Part shown: one piece after another, positions 18,552-26,825 of the stretch
Position numbering within the stretch: position 1 is the stretch's first letter
How the letters are laid out: every line of letters starts with the position of its first letter
NCBI RefSeq assembly: GCF_013386765.1
Contig: NZ_JACARE010000034.1
Coordinates: 364-63,132 of the forward strand
Length of the DNA stretch: 62,769 bases
Origin: Pseudomonas yamanorum
GTDB lineage: Bacteria > Pseudomonadota > Gammaproteobacteria > Pseudomonadales > Pseudomonadaceae
Direction: 5' to 3'
Program-made: the position numbers and the translations under genes
The notes under the pieces: model-generated
The model's input: only the letters and a program-made list of their open reading frames with translations
Database searches by the model: none
What the model was told of the DNA's origin: nothing

Positions 18552-20132
18552 TTACAGCGCTTCGCGAGACGGCTGCCCATCTACCAGACGCTGAATGCGC
18601 AAGGGGTTGGCATTCTTCAGGGCGTCGGGGAGCAGGCTATCAGGGTAATTTTGAAAGCACACAGGTCGCAGGAAACGGTCGATGGCCAAGGTGCCTACCG
18701 AGGTGCCACGGGCATCGGACGTCGCCGGATACGGCCCGCCATGGACCATCGCGTCACACACTTCGACCCCGGTAGGGTAGCCGTTGAGCAGGATGCGCCC
18801 GACCTTTTGCTCCAGCAACGGCGTCAACTCGCTGAACTCAGTGAAATCCGCCGGTTCGCCAATGATCGTCGCCGTGAGCTGGCCGTGCAGGCCGTGCAAC
18901 GCGGCAGTCAGTTGCGCCTGGTCGGCTACCGCCACAAAAATGGTGGTGGGGCCGAACACTTCTTCCTGAAGCACTTCATCACCGTTGATCAGCAGGCTGG
19001 CATCCGCCTTGAACAGCTGTGGCTGTGCCTGATTGCCGGCTTGCGCCTCGCCCGCCAAGTGCTCGATGCCAGGGTGGGCGCGAAGGGTTTGCAGACCTTT
19101 GCCATAGCTGCTCAACGTGCCGGCATTGAGCATGGTTTGCGCCGGTTGCCCGGCCATCAGTTGCACGACCTGATGGGTGAAGGCGCGAAATGCAGGCGAA
19201 GCAATGCCGATCACCAGGCCCGGGTTGGTGCAGAACTGGCCGCAGCCCTGGACCACCGAGGCCACCAGGTCACGGGAGACGCTGCCTGCCCGGGTTTGCA
19301 GGGCCTGGGGCAGGACGATGACCGGGTTGATGCTGGACATCTCGGCAAACACCGGGATCGGTTGCGGGCGGGCGGCCGCCATGTCACACAGGGCCCGACC
19401 GCCCTTGAGCGAGCCGGTAAACCCCACCGCCTGGATCGCCGGGTGCTTGACCAGCGCCTCCCCCACACCGCCGCCGTAGATCATGTTGAACACGCCGTCG
19501 GGCATGCCGGTGCTGTGGGCCGCCCGCAGGATCGCGTCGGCCACCCGCTCGGCGGTGGCCATGTGCCCGCTGTGGGCCTTGAACACCACCGGGCAACCGG
19601 CGGCCAGCGCGGCGGCGGTGTCGCCACCGGCCGTGGAAAACGCCAGGGGAAAGTTGCTCGCCCCAAACACCGCCACCGGGCCAAGACCGATGCGGTACTG
19701 GCGCAGATCCGGGCGTGGCAAGGGCTGGCGATCCGGCAGCGCCTGATCGATACGCGCACCGTAGAAATCACCGCGCCGCAGTACTTTGGCGAACAGGCGC
19801 ATCTGGCCGCTGGTACGCCCGCGCTCGCTCTGGATACGCCCGGCGGGCAGCGCCGTTTCGCGGCAGACCAAGGCGACGAAGTCATCGCCCAGGACGTCCA
19901 GCTCATCGGCAATCGCTTCCAGGAACACCGCGCGATGCTGCGCGCTCAGGGTGCGATAGGCCGGGTAAGCCGCCGCCGCAGCGTTGGCCGCAGCGTCGAC
20001 TTCCTGCGCCGTCGCCTGGTAGAAATCAAAGGGCAAGGCCTCGCCGGTGGTGGCGTCGACGCTCTGGAGCGTAACGCTGCCGGCCGCGCTGCGCTGCCCG
20101 CCGATGTAGTTGTGGCCGATAATCCGGGTCAT
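18552..20132 (-). CDS. 2-oxoglutarate semialdehyde dehydrogenase (NADP-type ALDH)
   Basis: A 526-residue aldehyde dehydrogenase of the ketoglutarate-semialdehyde type, longer than ordinary ALDHs. The catalytic Cys is in CGQFCTNPGLV and the general-base Glu in FAEMSSINPVI. It catalyses the last step of the Weimberg-type pathway, 2-oxoglutarate semialdehyde to 2-oxoglutarate, which enters the TCA cycle. It starts 10 bases after the FAH-family gene stop, preceded by a AAGGAGACAGGC ribosome site. The family could also serve glucarate or hydroxyproline catabolism, but the operon supports pentose use. Confidence 0.88.
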   Translation of the reverse strand: MTRIIGHNYIGGQRSAAGSVTLQSVDATTGEALPFDFYQATAQEVDAAANAAAAAYPAYRTLSAQHRAVFLEAIADELDVLGDDFVALVCRETALPAGRIQSERGRTSGQMRLFAKVLRRGDFYGARIDQALPDRQPLPRPDLRQYRIGLGPVAVFGASNFPLAFSTAGGDTAAALAAGCPVVFKAHSGHMATAERVADAILRAAHSTGMPDGVFNMIYGGGVGEALVKHPAIQAVGFTGSLKGGRALCDMAAARPQPIPVFAEMSSINPVIVLPQALQTRAGSVSRDLVASVVQGCGQFCTNPGLVIGIASPAFRAFTHQVVQLMAGQPAQTMLNAGTLSSYGKGLQTLRAHPGIEHLAGEAQAGNQAQPQLFKADASLLINGDEVLQEEVFGPTTIFVAVADQAQLTAALHGLHGQLTATIIGEPADFTEFSELTPLLEQKVGRILLNGYPTGVEVCDAMVHGGPYPATSDARGTSVGTLAIDRFLRPVCFQNYPDSLLPDALKNANPLRIQRLVDGQPSREAL

Positions 20133-20142
20133 GCCTGTCTCC

Positions 20143-21135
20143 TTAAAGGGTGCCTACGCGGCCGGGTGCCAGGGCGCCGTCGACCCGCGCAATGCCGTTG
20201 ATCAAGGGCGCGCCGAACTCAGCCTGGCTGATTTCGAATACATCCCCGGGCTGGGTCCGAATGCCCTCGGCAAACGACAAGGTGGCGGTGCCGAAGAAAT
20301 GGATATGCACGTCCCCCGGGCGCAGGAACTGGCTGTATTTGAAATGGTGGTATTCCAGGTTTTCCAGGCTGTGGCACATGTTGGCTTCGCCACTGAGGAA
20401 TTCGTTCTGCCACAGCACTTCGCCGTCGCGCAGGATACGGCTGGTGCCCGCCAGGTGCCGGGGCAGCTCACCCAGGCGCAACTCGGGACCATAGCTGCAA
20501 CTGCGCAGTTTGGAGTGAGCCAGGTACAGGTAATTCTTGCGCTCCATCACGTGGTCGGAAAACTCATTGCCCACCGCGTAGCCCAGGCGATACGGCCTGC
20601 CGTCGTGGCCAATCACATACAGCCCGGCGATTTCCGGCTCTTCGCCGGCGTCCTCGGCAAATGACGGCACCGGGAACGGCTGCCCCGGGCGCACCACCAC
20701 GCTGCCGTCGCCCTTGTAGAACCACTCCGGTTGCACACCGGCCTGGCCCGAGGCCGGTTTGCCGCCCTCCACGCCCCATTTGAAGATGCGCATGGAGTCG
20801 GTCATCGCGCTCTCGTCACCGGCCTGCTGGTGCATCTTGTCCCGGGCCGACGCGCTGCCCAGGTGAGTCAGGCCGGTACCGCTGACCAGCATATGCGCCG
20901 GGTCCGGATGATCCAGCGGCGGCAGGATGCGCTGCCCAGCCAGCAACTCGGCATAGTCGTGGCTGGCCCCGAGGCCGAGGCGCTCCACCTGCTGTTGCAA
21001 GGTGACACCGGCCTCGATGGCGGCGAGCGCCAGGTCGCGTACCGAGCGTGCGGATTGCACCTCGCGCACCTGCCCGCCCTCGACCACGCCCACCCGGCGT
21101 TCGCCATTGCTCAATTCAAACTGCACTAAACCCAT
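20143..21135 (-). CDS. FAH-family 2-keto-3-deoxy-sugar acid dehydratase (GguC/AraD1 type)
   Basis: A 330-residue fumarylacetoacetate hydrolase-family protein of the GguC/AraD1 group. It would dehydrate 2-keto-3-deoxy-pentonate to 2-oxoglutarate semialdehyde, replacing the DHDPS-type dehydratase used in some other bacteria. Metal-binding acids are in GEEPEIAGLYV and NEFSDHVME, and the C-terminal GDVHIHFFGTATLSF is typical. The start at 21135 (MGLVQFELSNG) has an AGGAG site. The exact substrate stereochemistry cannot be read from the sequence. Confidence 0.85.
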   Translation of the reverse strand: MGLVQFELSNGERRVGVVEGGQVREVQSARSVRDLALAAIEAGVTLQQQVERLGLGASHDYAELLAGQRILPPLDHPDPAHMLVSGTGLTHLGSASARDKMHQQAGDESAMTDSMRIFKWGVEGGKPASGQAGVQPEWFYKGDGSVVVRPGQPFPVPSFAEDAGEEPEIAGLYVIGHDGRPYRLGYAVGNEFSDHVMERKNYLYLAHSKLRSCSYGPELRLGELPRHLAGTSRILRDGEVLWQNEFLSGEANMCHSLENLEYHHFKYSQFLRPGDVHIHFFGTATLSFAEGIRTQPGDVFEISQAEFGAPLINGIARVDGALAPGRVGTL

Positions 21136-21156
21136 GAGTGTTCTCCTGATTGCCAA

Positions 21157-22479
21157 TTAAGTACGCGTGGCGCCACGGGCGCTGGCGGCGAACTGGTCGG
21201 GCGGCAGCACGTGCTTGCGCTCCAGCAACCGATACACCACAGCGGTCAACACCACCCCGAACAGCATCACGCACGCCAGGAAGTACAAGCCTGACGCGAG
21301 GTTGCCGGTGTATTCCTTGAGGGCACCGATCACGAACGGGCCGATGTAGCCGCCCAGGTTGCCCACCGAGTTGATCAAGGCGATGCCCGCCGCGGCACTG
21401 GCGCCGGCAAAGAACCGCCCGGGCAAGGTCCAGAACACCGCCGTGCAAGAGAACAGCGCGAACGCCACCAGGCACAGCGCTGCCAGTTGCCACACCGGTA
21501 CGGTCAGCCAGGCGCTGAGGAACAGGCCGATGGCGCCCAACACGTAAAGCACCGCCAGGTGGCCGTAGCGATCATTCAGGCGGTCGGAACTGCGCGGGAC
21601 GATCAGCAAACCGATGATCCCGAAGATATACGGCACCGCCGACACGAACCCGGTGGTCAGGTCGCTGCCGCCGAACTGTTTGATCAAGGTCGGCAGCCAC
21701 AGGCCCAGGCCATAAATGCTCAAGGTCACCGGCAGGTAGAACAGCGCCAGCAGCAAAACGCGTTTGTCCTTCAGCGCATGCAGCGGGTTGCCGTGCCGGG
21801 TCTGGCCGTAGGCTTGCAGGTCTTTGGCCAGCTCGCCGGTGAGCCAGTCCTTCTCGGCCTGGTCCATCCATTTGACCTGTTGCGGCCCGTCCGGCAGGTA
21901 GCGCAGCACCGGCCAGGTCAGCAGGATCGCCGGGGTGCCGATGACGATGAACAACCACTGCCAGCCATGCAGGCCGAGGACGCCGTCCATGCCGAGCAAG
22001 CCGCCCGCCACGGGCCCGGTGATCATCATGGCGATGGGTTGGGAGAGGATGAACAGCCCGAGGATCTTGCCGCGGTGACGCACCGGGAACCATTGGGTGA
22101 TGTAGTACAGGACGCCCGGGAAGAACCCGGCTTCCGCCGCGCCCAGCAGAAAGCGCATCACGTAGAAACTGTGGGGGCCCTGCACGAACGCCATGCCGAT
22201 GGTGATGGCGCCCCAGGTGACCATGATCCGCGCAAACCAGCGCCGGGCACCAAAACGGTCAAGCATCAGGTTGCTGGGGATTTCAAACAGGAAGTAGCCA
22301 ATGAAGAACAGCCCTGCCCCCAGGCCATACGCCGCATCACCGATGCCGACATCCGCGCCCATGTGCAGCTTGGCGAAGCCCACGGCCGAGCGGTCCACGT
22401 AGGCAATCAGGTACAGCAGGATCAGGAAGGGAATCAACTTGAGCGTGATGCGACGTATCAGCCGCTGTTCCTGGCTCAT
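21157..22479 (-). CDS. MFS transporter of the anion:cation symporter family
   Basis: A 440-residue, 12-segment major facilitator of the ACS group (relatives carry galactonate, glucarate, tartrate or phthalate). Family motifs are AYVDRSAVGFAK, GYFLFEIPSNLMLDRFGARRW cut short here as the motif A region, and GAAEAGFFPGV. It is the first gene of the minus-strand operon, so it probably imports a sugar acid such as arabinonate or galactonate that enters the pathway after the lactonase. The start at 22479 lies in the divergent promoter region shared with the IlvD-type dehydratase gene. Confidence 0.88.
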   Translation of the reverse strand: MSQEQRLIRRITLKLIPFLILLYLIAYVDRSAVGFAKLHMGADVGIGDAAYGLGAGLFFIGYFLFEIPSNLMLDRFGARRWFARIMVTWGAITIGMAFVQGPHSFYVMRFLLGAAEAGFFPGVLYYITQWFPVRHRGKILGLFILSQPIAMMITGPVAGGLLGMDGVLGLHGWQWLFIVIGTPAILLTWPVLRYLPDGPQQVKWMDQAEKDWLTGELAKDLQAYGQTRHGNPLHALKDKRVLLLALFYLPVTLSIYGLGLWLPTLIKQFGGSDLTTGFVSAVPYIFGIIGLLIVPRSSDRLNDRYGHLAVLYVLGAIGLFLSAWLTVPVWQLAALCLVAFALFSCTAVFWTLPGRFFAGASAAAGIALINSVGNLGGYIGPFVIGALKEYTGNLASGLYFLACVMLFGVVLTAVVYRLLERKHVLPPDQFAASARGATRT

Positions 22480-22570
22480 GTGAGCGGTCTCCGATTGTTA
22501 TTTTTATAGAGCGTTGCGGGTCGCCTCTCGCGGAAAACCGCCAGGGCCAGGCCTCGTTGAATCGGACTAT

Positions 22571-22583
22571 ATAGTATTACTAT
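22571..22583. promoter_or_regulatory. Candidate FadR/GntR operator, site 1 of the MFS-dehydratase promoter
   Basis: Perfect dyad ATAGT-ATT-ACTAT, the same core as at 12752-12764. It lies mid-way in the 192-base divergent region between the transporter operon and the dehydratase gene. It is followed by TTAATCAACAACA, which is nearly identical to the flank of the galM site. A second small palindrome, ACTATATAGT (22566-22575), overlaps its left edge. Confidence 0.6.
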
Positions 22584-22645
22584 TTAATCAACAACACTTC
22601 CAAAGCGGCGATTTTACGCCTATGTTAAGCCGAGATTAGATCAAT

Positions 22646-22658
22646 ATAGTCTTACAAT
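22646..22658. promoter_or_regulatory. Candidate FadR/GntR operator, site 2 of the dehydratase promoter
   Basis: ATAGT-CTT-ACAAT differs from the perfect dyad at one position and keeps the 3-base spacing. It ends 13 bases before the dehydratase start codon, a location where bound repressor would block transcription or lie over the ribosome site. Confidence 0.45.
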
Positions 22659-22671
22659 AAGAGAACACATC

Positions 22672-24408
22672 ATGTCCGAGAAAAAGCCCGTCCTGCGCTC
22701 CGCCAGCTGGTTTGGTACTGCCGACAAAAACGGCTTCATGTACCGCAGCTGGATGAAAAATCAGGGGATTGCCGATCATCAGTTCCATGGCAAGCCAATC
22801 ATCGGGATCTGCAACACCTGGTCGGAACTGACGCCCTGCAACGCGCACTTCCGCCAGATTGCCGAGCATGTGAAACGCGGGGTGATCGAAGCCGGTGGTT
22901 TCCCGGTGGAGTTCCCGGTGTTCTCCAACGGCGAATCGAACCTGCGCCCCACCGCGATGCTCACCCGCAACCTGGCCAGCATGGACGTGGAGGAAGCCAT
23001 TCGCGGCAACCCCATCGACGGTGTGGTGCTGCTGACCGGCTGTGACAAAACCACCCCGGCGCTGCTGATGGGCGCGGCCAGTTGCGACGTGCCGGCCATC
23101 GTCGTCACCGGCGGGCCGATGCTCAACGGCAAGCACAAGGGCCAGGACATCGGCTCGGGCACCGTGGTGTGGCAGCTCAGCGAACAGGTCAAGGCCGGCA
23201 CCATCACCCTCGACGATTTCCTCGCGGCCGAAGGCGGCATGTCGCGCTCGGCGGGCACCTGCAACACCATGGGCACCGCCTCGACCATGGCCTGCATGGC
23301 CGAAGCCCTGGGCACTTCCCTGCCCCACAATGCGGCGATCCCAGCGGTGGATGCGCGGCGTTATGTGCTGGCGCACATGTCCGGCATGCGCGCGGTGGAG
23401 ATGGTGCGCGAAGACCTCAAGCTGTCGAAGATCCTGACCAAGGAAGCCTTTGAAAATGCGATCCGCGTCAACGCGGCCATCGGCGGCTCGACCAACGCGG
23501 TGATTCACTTGAAAGCCATCGCCGGACGCATCGGCGTGGAGCTCGACCTGGACGACTGGACCCGCATGGGCCGCGGCATGCCGACCATCGTCGACCTGCA
23601 GCCGTCCGGGCGCTTCCTGATGGAAGAGTTCTACTACGCCGGCGGCCTGCCAGCCGTGCTGCGTCGCCTGGGTGAAGCCAACCTGATCCCGCATCCGAAC
23701 GCCTTGACCGTCAACGGCAAGTCCCTCGGCGAAAACACCAGGGAGGCGCCGATCTACGGCCAGGACGAGGTGATCCGCACCCTCGACAACCCGATCCGCG
23801 CCGACGGCGGTATCTGTGTGCTGCGGGGCAACCTGGCCCCTCTCGGCGCAGTGCTCAAGCCTTCGGCCGCCAGCGCCGAACTGATGCAGCACCGCGGGCG
23901 TGCGGTGGTGTTCGAGAACTTCGACATGTACAAGGCGCGGATCAACGACCCGGAGCTGGACGTGGATGCCAACTCGATCCTGGTGATGAAAAACTGCGGC
24001 CCCAAGGGTTACCCGGGCATGGCGGAAGTGGGCAACATGGGCTTGCCGGCCAAGCTGCTGGCCCAGGGTGTGACCGACATGGTACGCATCTCCGATGCGC
24101 GCATGAGCGGCACCGCCTACGGCACTGTGGTGCTGCACGTGGCGCCGGAAGCGGCAGCCGGCGGGCCGTTGGCCACGGTGAAGGAAGGCGACTGGATCGA
24201 ACTCGACTGCGCCAACGGCCGCCTGCACCTGGACATCCCGGACGCCGAACTGGCAGCACGCATGGCCGACCTGGCGCCGCCACAGCAACTGATCGTCGGC
24301 GGCTACCGGCAGCTGTATATCGACCACGTATTGCAGGCCGACCAGGGCTGCGACTTCGATTTCCTGGTGGGCTGCCGGGGCGCGGAAGTGCCACGTCATT
24401 CCCACTAA
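22672..24408 (+). CDS. IlvD/Edd-family pentonate dehydratase (L-arabinonate type)
   Basis: A 578-residue iron-sulfur dehydratase of the IlvD/Edd family with the length and patterns of L-arabinonate/D-xylonate dehydratases. Cluster and active-site motifs are ICNTWSELTPCN, GCDKTTPALLMGA, GTCNTMGTAST and SDARMSGTAYG. It converts the sugar acid to its 2-keto-3-deoxy form, between the lactonase and the FAH-family step. It is divergent from the seven-gene operon and is followed 56 bases later by the FadR-type regulator. Confidence 0.9.
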   Translation: MSEKKPVLRSASWFGTADKNGFMYRSWMKNQGIADHQFHGKPIIGICNTWSELTPCNAHFRQIAEHVKRGVIEAGGFPVEFPVFSNGESNLRPTAMLTRNLASMDVEEAIRGNPIDGVVLLTGCDKTTPALLMGAASCDVPAIVVTGGPMLNGKHKGQDIGSGTVVWQLSEQVKAGTITLDDFLAAEGGMSRSAGTCNTMGTASTMACMAEALGTSLPHNAAIPAVDARRYVLAHMSGMRAVEMVREDLKLSKILTKEAFENAIRVNAAIGGSTNAVIHLKAIAGRIGVELDLDDWTRMGRGMPTIVDLQPSGRFLMEEFYYAGGLPAVLRRLGEANLIPHPNALTVNGKSLGENTREAPIYGQDEVIRTLDNPIRADGGICVLRGNLAPLGAVLKPSAASAELMQHRGRAVVFENFDMYKARINDPELDVDANSILVMKNCGPKGYPGMAEVGNMGLPAKLLAQGVTDMVRISDARMSGTAYGTVVLHVAPEAAAGGPLATVKEGDWIELDCANGRLHLDIPDAELAARMADLAPPQQLIVGGYRQLYIDHVLQADQGCDFDFLVGCRGAEVPRHSH

Positions 24409-24464
24409 TTGGGACGGGAGGAATGCTATGATGCCGCCAATTTCGCCAGAGTAGCCTTCCTGTT

Positions 24465-25187
24465 ATGGACCAGCAGCCGACCAAGCCGCGCAAGAGCATG
24501 CACGCCCAAATCGTTCAGGACTTGGGCATGCACATCGTTTCCGGGCGCTTCAAACCGGAAGAACGGTTGCCCATGGAGGCAAGCCTGTGCGAGGAATACA
24601 AAGTCAGCCGGTCGGTATTGCGTGAGGCCACCCGGGTGCTGAGCGCCAAGGGCCTGGTGATTTCCAAGCCCAAGGTCGGTGCGATGGTGCGTCCTCGGGC
24701 CCAGTGGCATTTGCTGGACCCGGACGTGCTGTCCTGGCTGATGCAGTCGACCCCCCACAGCGAATTTTTCAACACCCTGGCCGGTGTACGGCGGATTTTG
24801 GAACCGGAAATCGCCGCCATGGCCGCGACCACCGCCACCGACGCCGATATCGCCACCATCGAAAAAGCCTACCTGGGCATGGAAACCGCGAACACCCACG
24901 AAACGCTGTTGCAGGCCGACCTGGACTTCCACCGCGCGATTGCCGACGCCACCCGCAACGACCTGCTTGCCTATATGTGCAACATGCTGTCGCTGCCGCT
25001 GCGCGAGTCGATCAACATCACCAACCGCCGCCCGGATATCCAGGGCCTGAGCCTGCCCCGGCACAAAGCGATCCTCACCGCGATCAAGAACCGTGATGCC
25101 CTCGGCGCCCGGCATGCGTCCCTGGTGCAGCTGGATGACACACGCGTGGCGCTGGACACCGTGATGAATGTGCTGACCCCGCTGTAA
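24465..25187 (+). CDS. FadR-type GntR transcriptional regulator of the sugar pathway
   Basis: A 240-residue GntR regulator with an N-terminal winged helix (LPMEASLCEEYKVSRSVLREA) and a C-terminal FCD domain of helices (FHRAIADATRNDLL supplies the usual His/Asp metal or ligand residues). It is expected to repress the pathway and be released by a sugar acid. It directly follows the dehydratase gene. The three ATAGT-N3-ACTAT sites at the two divergent promoters match the FadR-subfamily pattern. Its own ribosome site is weak, while a strong GGGAGGA site upstream (24417-24423) precedes a very short frame ending at 24454. Confidence 0.85.
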   Translation: MDQQPTKPRKSMHAQIVQDLGMHIVSGRFKPEERLPMEASLCEEYKVSRSVLREATRVLSAKGLVISKPKVGAMVRPRAQWHLLDPDVLSWLMQSTPHSEFFNTLAGVRRILEPEIAAMAATTATDADIATIEKAYLGMETANTHETLLQADLDFHRAIADATRNDLLAYMCNMLSLPLRESINITNRRPDIQGLSLPRHKAILTAIKNRDALGARHASLVQLDDTRVALDTVMNVLTPL

Positions 25188-25289
25188 GGCGGGCCTGGTC
25201 CCGCCCTCCACGCCAATAGCCTCCTGCCCTTCCCGGCCTGCTCCCCGACAGGCCGTACTGCTCAATCGAGCCACCGGTTTAACCCGGAC

Positions 25290-25357
25290 CTTCACGAAAA
25301 ACGGCGCCAAGTATCAGCTATCTTGATACTCACACGACGCCTGCTGATTTCGTGAAG
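25290..25357. promoter_or_regulatory. Nested inverted repeats upstream of the MFS-lysR-lyase operon
   Basis: The inner dyad AGTATCA-N7-TGATACT (25310-25330) has the T-N11-A spacing of LysR boxes. An outer pair CTTCACGAAA (25290-25299) and TTTCGTGAAG (25348-25357) surrounds it almost symmetrically. The set lies 78 bases upstream of the MFS gene and is a likely binding region for the LysR regulator encoded at 26826. The remaining part of the 247-base gap shows nothing else. Confidence 0.5.
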
Positions 25358-25434
25358 TCGTCGCCCTAGACTCGCTCTCACCGGGTGCTGATGCACCGGA
25401 TCCCACACCTATAAAAAAGCAAGTGGAGAGACGA

Positions 25435-26805
25435 ATGAGTGGTCAAGTAGCGTTCGAAGACCTTCCGCTGAGCCGCTTCCATATCCGGACGGTGTTCAGC
25501 GGCACGGGTGGCCAGTTCAGTGACGGGTTCGTGCTGGGCATTATCGGGATCGCCGTGAGCATGGCGGCAGGGCCCCTGCAATTGACCGCGTTGTGGATGG
25601 GCCTGCTGGGTGCCGCGTCCCTGGCCGGGTTGTTCCTCGGCAGCCTGTTTGCCGGCCCGATCGCCGACAAGTTTGGCCGGCGCACGATTTTTGCCTGGGA
25701 CATGTTGTTGTTCGCGGTGATTTCCGCCTCGCAGTTCTTTGTCACCTCCCCCGAGCAACTGCTGGCGCTGCGCCTGTTATTGGGCCTGGTGCTGGGGTTT
25801 GACTATGTGGTGAGCAAATCCCTGGTGACCGAGTTCGCTCCCCGCCGGTATCGGGGGCGCTTGCTCAGTGTACTGGCGGCGGCCTGGGCGGCGGGTTACG
25901 TGGCGGCGTACCTGGCCGGGTTTGCGGTCCGCGATATCGGCCCGGATGCCTGGCGCGTGATGCTCGCCCTCAGTGGCATCCCCGCGCTGTTGATCTTGCC
26001 GCTGCGCCTGGGGGTTCCGGAGTCGCCGATCTGGCTGATGGCCCGGGGGCGCAACGAAGAAGCCTTGGCCGTAGTGCGCAGCAAGTTCGGGCCACACGTC
26101 TATCTGCCCGCACCGGCCGCCCAGGCCTCTGCGCAAAAGCCACGCGGCAGCTGGAGCGAGCTGTTGAGCCCGCGCTGGCGCAAGAACACCTTGGTGGGCT
26201 GCGTGTTCTATACCTGCCAGGTGATTCCGTTCTTTGCCTTGGGCACGTTCGCACCCAAAGTCCTGGAAGCGTTGAACGTGCAGGACAAGTTCGTCGGTGG
26301 CCTGGTCTACAACGTACTGCTGCTGGTCGGCGCCCTGCTCGGTTTGCTGGTGATCGACCGCATCTCTCGCCGCGTGTTTCTGGTGGGCACCTTCTACCTG
26401 AGCGCTGCCGGCCTGGCCGTGTTGGCCTACGCCGGTTTCGGCCCGCTCGGCACCATCCTCGCGTTCGGCTTTTTTGCCTGCGTGATGGCGGCCGCGGTGA
26501 ACCTGGAGTTCGTCTATCCACCGGAGCTGTTTCCCACCCACCTGCGGGCCTCGGGGATCGGCCTGGCCGTGGCCGCGAGCCGGTTTGGCTCGGCGGTGGC
26601 GACCTTCCTGCTGCCGGTCGCGGTGCAACATGTGGGGGTTCATGCAGCCTTGGGCGTGTGCGTCGGTGTGCTGATCGTGGGCGGCGTGTTCTGCCACTTG
26701 TTTGCACCGGAAACCAGCAAGGAAGACTTGTCGGGCGTCACACCCGATATCGACCCGGGCTTGTCGCCGGCGCTGTCCAGCCCCGTGGGGCGCACCCCGA
26801 AGTAA
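25435..26805 (+). CDS. MFS transporter, sugar/metabolite:H+ symporter type
   Basis: A 456-residue, 12-segment MFS protein of the metabolite:H+ or sugar porter group. Motif A is GPIADKFGRRTIF. After segment 6 a long loop includes PESPIWLMARGRNEEALAVV, typical of sugar porter relatives. A C-terminal cytoplasmic tail extends beyond the last segment. It is followed within 20 bases by a LysR regulator, and that by an aspartase-family lyase. The three probably form an operon for uptake and use of one compound, which I cannot identify. A dicarboxylate, aspartate derivative or aromatic acid are options. Confidence 0.82.
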   Translation: MSGQVAFEDLPLSRFHIRTVFSGTGGQFSDGFVLGIIGIAVSMAAGPLQLTALWMGLLGAASLAGLFLGSLFAGPIADKFGRRTIFAWDMLLFAVISASQFFVTSPEQLLALRLLLGLVLGFDYVVSKSLVTEFAPRRYRGRLLSVLAAAWAAGYVAAYLAGFAVRDIGPDAWRVMLALSGIPALLILPLRLGVPESPIWLMARGRNEEALAVVRSKFGPHVYLPAPAAQASAQKPRGSWSELLSPRWRKNTLVGCVFYTCQVIPFFALGTFAPKVLEALNVQDKFVGGLVYNVLLLVGALLGLLVIDRISRRVFLVGTFYLSAAGLAVLAYAGFGPLGTILAFGFFACVMAAAVNLEFVYPPELFPTHLRASGIGLAVAASRFGSAVATFLLPVAVQHVGVHAALGVCVGVLIVGGVFCHLFAPETSKEDLSGVTPDIDPGLSPALSSPVGRTPK

Positions 26806-26825
26806 ACCGTTGAAGAGGGATGACG

